Source: Panopea generosa (taxonomy: Eukaryota > Mollusca > Bivalvia > Adapedonta > Hiatellidae). Taken from it: DNA of 64,000 nucleotides. The stretch spans positions 19,432,229 through 19,496,228 of the forward strand of contig CM055898.1 in the NCBI GenBank assembly GCA_029582155.1, in the 5' to 3' direction. Below are positions 48,301 through 60,300 of the stretch, piece by piece. Numbering within the stretch: position 1 is the first letter of the stretch; each line of letters opens with the position of its first letter. The translations under genes and the position numbers were made by a program. Below the pieces are notes generated by a model. It did no database searches. It saw nothing but the letters and a program-made list of their open reading frames with translations, and was not told the origin of the DNA.

Positions 48301-51300
48301 CTATTCTACTCACCCAGGCGTTGGCGTCACATCTTTGTTAAAGTTTTTCATGCAAGTCCCTATCTCAGTAACCAATGCATGTATTGCCTTGAAACTTTAC
48401 ACAAGCCTTTCTAGTTATCAACCCTAATACAATAACTAAGTTAGATAACTCTTGCATGAATATAATACAAATTATTGCCTTTGTTTGACTTAAAAATTCT
48501 GATTTAAGTTTTGCGTGCAAGTCCATGTTACACTAATCGCTCATTGTATTTGATTGAAACTTAACATATAGCTTTGTAGTCATGAAATCAAGTAAATTAA
48601 TCAAGTCGGCTAACTCTTGCCAGATTTTTTTTTAAAATTAGGGCCTTTGTTTTACTTAGAAATTTTTTAATTCAGCAGTCACTGCAGGTAATTGATTAAT
48701 ACTTCATACAAGATATTGCAGTTATATGACCTACTCAGTTTTGTCAATTTTGTAAGTTAGATAACTCTTTATTTGATTGGATTTGTCATCAGTCTCTATC
48801 AAATTTGTACTTCTGTGACAAATATTGGAACAGTCGAGCAAGCTGTCTCTCCGACAGCTCTTGTTTTTGTTGTTCCTTAATGTGTAAATAATAAATTGTA
48901 TGTGCAATTGTTATGCTCCTCCAAAGGGAAGAAGCATAAAGTCGCCACTTTGTCCGTCCGTCCGTTCATCCCCAAGTTCTTGTCCAGGCTATTTCTCTAC
49001 AACCTTCGGTTGGAATTTTATGAAACATGCTAGGATGCATCATTACCAAGTGCAGATGCGCATATTGTCTATGAGTTCCGGTTCGATGTTTTTTCACGGA
49101 GTTATGGCCATTTTATTGAGTCTGTGACCAAATACTTATCCGCGCTATTTCTCTACAACCCCATGTTGGAATTTTATGAAACTTTCTAAGATGCATCATT
49201 TCCAAGTTCAGATGCGAATATTGTCTATGTGTTCCGGTTCGATGATTTTTCATGGGATAATGGCCCTTTTATTGAGTCTGTGACCAAATTATTTTCAGTT
49301 TCTCTACAACCTCAGGTTGGAATTTTATGAAACTTGCTATGTTTGTGTTCCAGTTCAATGATTTTTCACGGAGTTATGGCCCTTTGATTCAGTCTGTGTC
49401 CAAATTCTTCTCCGCTCTATTTCTCTACAACCTGTGGTTGGAATTTTATGAAACTTCCTAGGATGCATTATTACCAAGTGGAGATGTGCATATTGTCGTC
49501 AAGATGCTATTTCGCTACAACCTCTGGTTTTAAATCTGATAAATTCATTTGTCAACTTCTACAATAAGATTCATTAACAAATGGGCATGAATATAAGATT
49601 CTCTATTTTCTATATTTAGATATCAACAGTTCAGGCAAGTACCAATTCAACAAAACCAACAACCATGCCAGAATCCCAAACAATACCTACAGAATCCCCA
49701 ACAAATGCTACAATAAGTACACTACAAACAACAGCAACGGCAGCAATACTGTCAGCGGAGCTAGGAGCGAATTGTTCTACTGATGCCTGGTGTAATGATG
49801 ATATTGGTGGTAAAGCAGTGTGTGACACAGGAAGGTGTAAATGTGCAATCGACTATTTTATGTTGAATAATACAAATTGTTTACAAAGTAAGTAGCATTT
49901 GGGCCCTTCTCAGCTATTTGGAAATAGTAATGGCCGTCACTTTTTAAATTGTATTTTCTATTAGAAATAAGATAAATAAAAAACTATGTTTTAAATTTGT
50001 TGTTTGTTAATTCCTCAGATAGAAAAAACAATATCTTGACTCAATTCTCAGAAAATGGTTCAAATTTGTATTTGAAACTTGAAATGTCAAGGAATATCCG
50101 TCATCCATTTTGGCTGGAAAATGAGGGGACTTCAATCATGGCCAAATTTTCCCCTTTTAATCTATATGACAACAGTAAGTCATTTGCTAACATTTAAATG
50201 AAATAATACTTGTAACTATTCACTATAACTATTAAATGAATATGTTACAATTGATAAAAAAAACTTGTTAGAAATTGATGCATACGCCTATTACGGCATC
50301 CGTCAAAACAAGAAGAGTTGTCGGCATTAAAAAAAATATATTAATCATGTTGTGATGATCAAAGAACATCCACATGTTTGGAAAACATATTTCCATCGTA
50401 GGTTTTAAAATAACACACTTTGTATATAACAATGACAAAGCTGTAAAATTCAAATTTTATTCGGGAATCGAAATGTCCGTCAATTCCGTAATTGGCGTAT
50501 GCCGAGTCACGAATCCACTAAAACGATCTAGGGGACTTTTTTATCGGGAGTTAAAATTTGCCTGAGACCGTTTTATGTGTACTACGTCATCGATACCAGT
50601 GCAGATTTTACATAAAACAAAAATATGGAGGTAAGTTTGATGTCTGTCAACCGCTCAGCCAAGTAATGGGCGTCACAGAAAAATTGAATCATTGTTTTAT
50701 CATCCCAACACAATACTTGTGTATAATTCGAAGTAACCATAGCAGTGTACATGGATTAGAGAGATGACACACGGACACACGAGAGTATTCTCCTTACTTT
50801 CATGAGTATTTTAGAAAAGTCGAGATCGGCAATTACAGTTTGACAGAACTTGTTTGTACGGACATTTTTATTGACAGACATTTATCTGAGAAGTAATTGC
50901 CGTTCATGCTTTATTCATATTTATTTCATTTTTGATGCTGACTCGATTGAATAAGACTTTTAATGATGATGACTTGGCTGTAGCTGTTGGCCTCTTACAT
51001 TTAAAGTGTGTGCAGAATATATAAGAGAAAATATTTTGATTTTTTATTCGGAAATTATGCTTTGACGATGTATGCGTGATAGACTAAATCTGTTAGTATT
51101 TTGTCAAGAATAATGTCCGTCATCAAATATATGTCAATCATAATTTCCATCACATGCATGAGGCGTTTTATTTGTATTTTTCAGTTAAAATTTTATGTAG
51201 CCTTTAAAAACATTAAGAAAATATAAACTTTATTCATAATTTTTGGAGCAAGAGACTAACTTCCAACTGTCAACACTTAACTATCAAATAGTAGTTTGGC

Positions 51301-54300
51301 AGTTATTTTGACCAGACTGTCTTGTCAAAAGTAATTTTCCAAATACAGAAATGTAATTTGTGATTAGAATTTTAAAGCAAGCATCAGTGTCATCTTTCAA
51401 GTGATTGTTTTTTCTTGGAATATTAATTGTTAATAGAGTTTTACAATTTAAAATTGGCTTAGCATAAATAATAACAATGTTTGTACTGTTTTCGTGATGG
51501 AAATTATGTTTGACATGGTTTAAAAAATAGTTCATTATGTCCAACACATCCAATACTGTTACAGAATAATTTGAATATAAACAAAAGAGTTTTGTCAAAA
51601 ATGTTAAACCCTATACTGCTTACACATATCTCCCTACCGCAAACTTGTGGAGAATGCTGCAACCCCCACTCCCGGTGCAGAAGGCTTTTGAAATAGGTGA
51701 AGGACCAGTTTTAATCATAGTAATAAGAAATCATCACATGCCCTACACTGTTTTTTCTTCTATCACAATAAGTATGAAAAACATATGAAAATTGCATGTA
51801 ATTTCTATGTTGGACTTTGAAGTACCATTTTAAATGCCAGTTATTCGGTAAAAGGTACAACAAAAGCTAAATGGTACATTTATTTTGCAGAATATCCATG
51901 ATCTCTGTGCACCTATAGCAAAGGAACCAAAACCTATTAGCAGTAATAGTAATAACTTGACATAAACTCCTGCTGAAAGACCAAAAAGGTAAAATAATTA
52001 AATCAATTAATTTAGTACACTACTATATAATTATATGAGCAGTCTTGCGAGAAAAAAGGACGCGGTCAGACATTTATGACTTGCGTACAACCAGATTAAC
52101 CTTAACTTTCGTACAGTGTAGTCAATATTCTTTGCTATTTCATCAGTGAATGATTTTATTAATTAAAGTTTTATTTGTAAACAGCATAGAGGATCAGGCT
52201 ATGCAGAAACCTAGTCTGATCTGGGTCAACATTGGTCACAAAAGTCTGAATTTTTCTCAAGATAAAGATCTATACTATTAAACATAGAGTTCTTTATAAA
52301 ATGAAATTATAGCTTTTGCTTGGAGACTTTTTAGTTGTTTTATAAGAATCAAGCTTTCACATACACATATTAACAACTTACACATATAATTTCTGATATA
52401 TATAACAATAGAGGTATGTCTTATATTTAAAACATGCATTTGATGTCATCAGGTATCCAGAACAAAGGAAGAATGATCCTGTTTTCAAAGAAAAAGAAAG
52501 GCTGAGAAAGAAGATTGCTTGGCGCCAAAGAACGGAAAAGCATAATTTGTTAACTTCGCGTCCGCTCATCACACCAAACTCTCAACTAACCCGTCTAGTC
52601 TCACAGAGATTGACCCACTCTCGACTGACCCGTCTAATAGACCAGCGAATGAAGATTCAGTCTTGATGAACATGTCTCCAGCTGTGACTGATGACCCACC
52701 CACTACTGTACTATCACAGTTAACTGATCATCAAGCTGATCTGAGGTCAGTATCTATACACCAATGTATTTCATCAAAGCAAGCTTTCAATAGAACTTAC
52801 TTACTGGTTCATTTAAGTAGTACTACTGCAGTCAACCATGTAAAAAATCCATGTTGCTAGGTTGTTTAGTGTCTGAATGTATTGAAATGATACTCACCAT
52901 GATGGTAAATAAAACAAAATTTCTTTGCAAAAACATTAATAAGTTCTGTACTGATACTCTATTGTAAAAAGAGTTAAATTTATTGTAAATAATTTATAAA
53001 TTTATAATTTCTAAACAATTTGTTATATATTTTTCAGTTTGTCTCACCACCTAATGATGAACTAGCTGACACCCATGGGATATGGGTCCAGTTTTACAGT
53101 CGAGGGCAGGCTGGATGTTGGAACAAAAACTTCTTTTTGTCTCCAATTTTGATATTGTGCACCGTCTTGATCAACCAGCCTTGTTACAGATTGGCTCAAG
53201 ATCTTATTATCATTTTCTTTTTGTAGTGTCCATAATTGTTTAAAGACTCATTAAACTTCCTAAACGGTTGTTTTTAGTTTTAATACAAGTCAGTTTTAAT
53301 CTTCACAATAATAGAATACATGTTTATTTGATTACTGAGACTTTGCAAATGGAAAAATAAATATAAAGCATATTATTAGCTAGTACATAATTATGAACGG
53401 GTTTTGTTTACAAATTAATGTTCGTCTCTTTTCGATAAATACATTGAACAGAAAACGAGGAGTTACTAATTTTGGAACGCCTCGGTTGGTAATATATGAT
53501 CATTTCATTTCAGAGAGAAACATAGTATGGTGAACTGTAGGGGATGCAGTTAAAAATTCAAATAACCGTCTGCAGTTTGAAAGTTTTTAAGAACATCCCC
53601 TTTGTTCCCCTTGGTGTATTAATGAACTGGAACCCACAAGCTAATTTATAACATGTCAGCAACGAATCAACCATATAGAATTAAAAATAAATTTACGCTT
53701 TTAATAACTGAACTTAACAAACACAATATTGACTATGATAAAGTGATTTGTGACGTAGTGTCGCGTGTGATAGTATCATGCGTATATACAAGGGAGGATC
53801 CTAAGTACGAGTTACCAGACCAAAATACATAATGTTAGTGAAGCCACAACTCCAAACTTGTTAATGTACCCCTTATATAACGGTCTTAACGGTATTAATC
53901 TACACACTACCACTGCAGTATTCATTTGTGTACTTCCGAACACTAGGGGCGGCACAGTCGGAAAGAACCGAGTCATTACGGTATAACAAAAGTTTAAGGA
54001 GGCTTTAATATATAGTATACTTAACTAAATTCTTGATTTAAAACTGTGTGCATATTTGAACATTCACTGTCACTTATAAATGTGTTTTGGGTAAAAGTTC
54101 CTTGCTTAGTATGATACTGAATTTTGTATAATCTGCTTTTAAAATATTCAAATGTTTATGACAAACAGATGTTAAAAACAAAAAATAATGCCATCTTAAC
54201 GTTCCATTTATATCTTGCAGCTATATCTTTAATTATTATCAACTTATAATAACTATTTGAATTGATTATAGCGTTTGTGTCCTTTATTGTGTTTTACCCA

Positions 54301-57300
54301 AGTGCAAATCATTCAGATTGGATGTATGTACATGTTTCAATAAAAATCAATAAAAAATGTTCACCTTAATTGTGTGTTTAATTAGATGAGTAAAATTTGA
54401 GAATAGTCCACTTAAATGCCTATGGAGTCACAGGTAAAGTTAATTTCTTTACCACTTGATAAACCACTTCAGGGGTATTCAAATAATATTATTTATTACA
54501 AATGATATTGGAGTAATAGGCGTCACTTTTTTTTGGTTGTCAAAATGTCAACAGTAATGTCCGTACATAAAAGTGTCTATATAATTATTAAATGTCACTT
54601 TAACTCTAAAATATAATACGAAAGACATTTGAAGAAATCTGATTGACTTGTCCATAACAAGATTTTCTATGGGAAAGAGGATCTGCTTAAAGGAAAAAAA
54701 GAAATGCAGCCAGGAATAAAAGTAATAGGCGTCACTATTTTTAACTGTACTACAGAAAAAAAAAAGGAACTTTTTCTTAATGGTAGTTGTTTCCAGTGTA
54801 TGAAAACCGGATAAATGAATTACTTAACAGTTACTTAATAGTGATTTTGGCAGGAAAAAACTGTTTAAAATGAAAATTAGATTTGTCAAGATAATGGGCG
54901 TCACTTTGTGGTGTCTTTACTGAAAACAATAAAAAGTTGTTAAATAAGCCCTACGCTATCTTTTTATTATCAGTTTAAGCATTTATGATATATCTATAAG
55001 TGTCATGAACTGAAATTAAGTGGTTTTACCCATATCTAAAATTTGAGAGATAATTTCCTAATAGCTGAGAAGGGCCCATTTAGATTTTCCGTGCTGTTTT
55101 TTTCATTTTAAGTTCATCTACCACATAATTAAATATCTTTGACCTTGAATATAGCATCTGTTATTAGCCATTAATGTCTCTAACCCTGCCACAGTCATGT
55201 GTGATGACCTTTAGAAAGGCATTTTATCTACATATTGCTTAGTTCTAGTTCTAATTCCTGGAAAGACACAAGTGTGATTTGTGATTTGTGTGAGTTGTAG
55301 GAAATCGTTTTACAAAAGATGTAATATACACAAGTTTAAAGGTCATCTTAGAATATAAAAAATGGCTGCCAGGTTACATTGTACAGGCAGCAGCATTTAA
55401 AGATGAATCTTTAACTTTCTGTTCAGTAAATGATGGAAAGTGAATTGAATCACAAGGAGGATGGTCCCATTGGAGATAATGGTTGAGTCCATTCTTGTAG
55501 TTTATCTTATTTATGAGAAATTTGTTAATACACATGTCGCCCTTTTCCATTTTATTTGTCAATGTTTTAGCATAACCCGATACTGGCCAATGTGTAAACT
55601 TTATCACAGGCTGGATTTCGTCAACATAACAAAAATAAAGAATTTTACTCATCAGAGATTATATACATTATGTATACGTTATTAAACAGAATATCATTCT
55701 GTAATATGTGATGTTTGATATTTTAATGTGCAGCATACTGCTAACATTGAACAAATATTCACAATAAAGGTGAGACCTCTTTAAACATGATTTTGTGGAA
55801 TCCTGGAAGGTTAACCAGTACTCAAGCACATCTATCTCTACAAGTAGCTGATTACTTTCCCACTTGAATCAGCAGTGAGAGCCAACCCGTAGTTGTAATG
55901 AGGTGATTTAACTAGGGTTCTAATAATATGTTTTGAATTATTCACAAATTTCAGTTGTCCTGCTATCACACAGCCTTGAATCAATAAATGTATTTTAAGA
56001 TAATTGTAAAAATGTTGAAGAGATCTACATCATAATTTATTACTTTTGTCTCATCAGAGGCTTTCCTGGATCCTAAAAATCTTCAAGTTCTTGAAACTGA
56101 AATCAACTCTACTAGCTTCCATGTCAGCTGGGAAGGTGACAGTCATATTTCCTCTCTGAACTTGACCTTATCTGTGACTGCCCGCAGCGTGGATACAGGA
56201 AATATGACATACTGTCCGACCAGCAGGTCTGGAGGGTTTGGGGCGACATGTACAGCACTCGCACCAGGCAATAAGTTCAATGTGACAGCCACAGTTGCCT
56301 TTACTGATTCTGGGGGTGAAACACACAAGAGAACTAAAGATATCACACAGGCAATTGGTATGTATAAATTTGTTATACTCAAATAACTTGTTGAGTCAGG
56401 AAATATGTATGTATTTTTTCCAAACTGAGAAAAAAACAATTCCCAGAATGAAAAAAATAATAAAAATATATATATATATTTTGCCTGTACAAGTAGATAA
56501 AAAACACTGGATATGAAAAAATATTATTGTAATATCTGGTAACTTTTGGTTAGAACATGATCTTAACAGTGTTACGCTTTATTTTCCAGCATGCTAAGTA
56601 ATAGACTAAGTGTTCATTTAGTAAAAAATTAAGAATTAAGAAACCCAAAGGGAGCGACCGGGTTTCTTAATTTTTCTTACTAAATGAACGCTAACTGGCT
56701 TAGTGTTAAACGCCATTTGACTAACAGTTTGACATCATTTGACTGACTCTGGTCGGAGATACAATGAAAGCAGAGATGAATGAATGTTTTAAACTTGATG
56801 TTTGCTAAGTCCGATTCTAAGCATAGCTCGCGTGGTTTTGTAGTTTGTACATGACTCGTTCAAAATTGAATCAAGGTTGGAGTCGTCTGTGTAATGCTAT
56901 TCACGCATACGCAGTGATGACAAACTTCTTAATAATAAAGAGCTTATTTAATGATTAAACTATTTTGTAGGCTGTTTTAACAAATAAAAGGGATACAATT
57001 TTGAAAATTTAAGTGCTTCCATTGGTTGTCAAATGAGATTAAACACTTATTTAATTTTGTTTTTTAAAAATTGATGAAAAAAGCTATTTTTGTGATTTCT
57101 TGATGTAGGCATAGTGCCACCATTGCAAAAAGGAAGTGCTTCCGTGGGGTAGTCGCATAATGGCGGTTATAAATAATCCTCAATTCTTCTTCTTTAAAAA
57201 TGCATCTTCCTTATTTTAATGCTCATTTTTTTATTTGAATGGCATTATTGATGTATTTTGAACATTTTGATAGCATTGTCATGTTTGAATTGTGAATTTA

Positions 57301-60300
57301 GAAAAAAAAAATGATGCTTGGAAATTGGGGTATGAATTCATGATTTCGGAAGTCTACTTTCACTTTGTCACCAGTGTACACACTGAGCAGAAAAAAAATC
57401 TCTTATATGACACATGACCCCTACTTTTCTCATCATATTTTGATAGTGCAGAGGTTGACAAACAGTAAAATGTAGGTTTCACTTCTTTCATTTGGGACTC
57501 TCTATGAATGACAAACCTTCAAACTTTTATTATTTACTATAGAATAAAGAACAAAAATCAATGGTGGGGTTACACCTGTAACCCAAGAAGTATCTTCTTG
57601 ATTAGGTCTGTTGTCAACTGTTTCTCAGGAAGTGCTCAGTGGATTTCACTCAGCATCATACAGAAGCATGATTGGCCCAGGGAGGTTTAGTTATTGTGTC
57701 ACCTGCAATTTTTGGCCAATGCAGATGAAATGCTTCATTTGTTGTTGCAGGGTTGTTGTCAGTCAAACTTTCTTTTCTGTTGGAATACTTTAAGATATTT
57801 CATTGACTGTAAACTGATAGGGTTCAATACCTAGCTCAACCCAATGCCTTTAAAAAAAACAACTCATTACTGGTTCTACCTAGGAAGCTGACTCGAGCGA
57901 TTCATATAGACTTTGAGCTTTCTTTGCAATTGAGCTAAAATAAAATTGATATAAACTGACTGAAGTGATAAAGGATGCTGAAAAGATGTTTCAAATAAAA
58001 CAAAACAAAATAATAAGAGCTGGGGCCAATTGTACTTACTTTTGAAAGTCTTAAGATTTTGTATGAAAAAATGGTGAAACCGGCAGATGTTTCATTAATG
58101 CAGTTATTGTTCTATTTTTAAGGAATATTATTTACAAAGCTTTCAACAGTTCTGATGATGGTGTTAGACAAATACTACCGGTAAATAAATTCAGTGACTA
58201 TGTATAGTAACTTCATATTCAATACTACAAAGTTTGTACTTACGCAGTCTGTGCCAAAAACTTGTCAGAGCTATAGTCCTTTAGATTAGAGACATTCCAA
58301 AATAACAATCATAGTCTAAATTCGTTAAGTCTGTAGTATAACATAAGACCTTAGATTTACATTCAGGTGCATTTTCTTAATTTGTATCATTTAATCATAG
58401 TTTTGTTAGTTTCAGCAAAGAAACTAATATAATATGTAAATTTCTCCGAACTGTTGATGATCTTGCTCAGATTGTTCCATTTTGATATAAAGTCTTTGAA
58501 ATATTCAGGTTATATGTTTGGAAAACTATTGTAGTCCAGTTAAATGTCATAAACTGGGTCTTGGACTATATCTATTTTTTGCAGACTGCAAAAGTTAGTG
58601 AAACGGGCCCCTTTTGTTTACTTTTAAACAATAATGTTTTTTAATTTTTATTTTTCTTAACTTCTATGTTCAGATCCAGAAAAACCTGGGCCAATTAATG
58701 ACACAGCCTCCGTATTGGTAGCTCCGAATGTCAGTGTGATTTGGAAACCAGCAAGTGGACGTGTAGACCTTTACACGGTCAAAAATCTTGGAGTCGTAAC
58801 CAATGTGACGGAGAACCAGATTACAATTCCTGATCTGAAAGCAGGGACAGCATACACCATAGAGGTGTCCTCCTTCAGTCACAACCGTGAGAGTGGCGAA
58901 ACAACCATTACATTTAAAACCGAAAGCACAGGTAAATTAGTAATGATGTTAACCTATAAAATTGCTGAATTTCTGTTTGTGTGTGATTCTAAAAATGAAC
59001 ATAATTGACACCATAGGGTGTGGACTAACAAAATGTCTAATAGACTAATACAGTCTTTAAATTTGGGCTATCAAAACAGACAAGAGAAAGTTTCACTTAA
59101 CATCTCGAGCTGAAATTTACTCAACTCGAAAATATTAATTTCTCTAAATTATTACATATTATATGACCAAAAATGGATTTGAAGTCATAAAAAATCTTTA
59201 CTCAATGGTAAAGGAGAACTTACAATTTGATCTACGTATTAAAGTTATAGCATATCAGAATTTTGAGTTGAGGAAAATCTCAAATTGAGAAGTTCATTGA
59301 ATCTGGGTCCAGGGTTCTCAGTTGACTGAATTTTAGTGCTAAAATTCTGTCTCTTTCTCCCTCTCTTACTGACTTAGCCCTGGAAGATACCCTTTTCCCA
59401 AAAATTTACTAATTTCCTTTTTATTTTATGTTAATTTGTGTTTCCTATAGAAATGTTATAGCATATACTGGAAAAAAATTGTTAACAAATTCTATATTAT
59501 GTGAAAGGCTCGACTCTGAACAGACTGCATTCCTCACAGACAGATCTAGAAGTCATTATTTGCAATGTTAGTTTGTTATTACTGCTATTTGTTAGTAGTG
59601 GTAGTGTAATTGATAGAGTGTTGGGCGCTCACTCTAGAGGGTTCGATCCCCAGCTTGACCCGATACCTCTCATAAAACAACACTCAGTACTGGTTCTACC
59701 CAGGAACCAGACTCGAAAGCAGTTCATATATTAGCTCTGGGCTTTCAGTGCAAGTGAGCTAAAATAAACTAAAATAAACTTAACTAACAATATAAGATTC
59801 AGTAAAAACTGCAATTCTGATTTTATTTTTCAGTGCCTGATCCACCTACCAGTGTATCAGTTTGGAGCGTTTATAAAGATAACGTAATTTTGAAATTGCA
59901 AATGACCACTCAGCCAAATGGGCAGGTTTTGATGTTCCAGATATGTATAAACAACACAGTTTACTCCGATTTACAATACACTTTTCTAAGATGTCAGAAC
60001 ACCACTGATAATCAAACTGCAATCAATGTGACAAAATTATCACCAGGTTTGTTATATTTATATAACTGTGCATCTTTACTCTTTACTTTTATTTTGATTA
60101 TGAAGAGTTAACTAATGTCAGTTGGTTTTACGAATCTACTAGGTATAATGCACCAATCTCAAGTATCCACTTCCAATGCATTTAAGCCTGTCCTTATTTC
60201 ATTCATTTAATTGTCTTTCCGGACCTTGGCCTACCTATTGCCTTGACATACATTTTCTGTGGTTTAAACCATGTAGAATTCGGACACCAAATTCCTGGTT

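Larger units (their letters stand above)
27375..49619 (+). other. Intron 1 of receptor-like gene (22.2 kb)
   Basis: Bounded by gtaaac and a weak-pyrimidine acceptor tatatttag. Filled with mobile elements and arrays listed separately. Gene-free stretches with nothing further recognisable include 27375-27792, 27897-28215, 28725-28950, 29122-29360, 29422-29925, 30877-31950, 32237-33600, 35031-35530, 36126-37120, 38502-39170, 41976-42700, 44576-45225 and 46617-48290. Confidence 0.8.

Noticed and set aside
53020..53226. 68-codon ORF after a good acceptor (tttttcag at 53038), possible third exon of the 5.2-kb transposon gene
   Set aside because: Joining it to 52745 gives an early stop in the expected phase; no domain and no clear donor.
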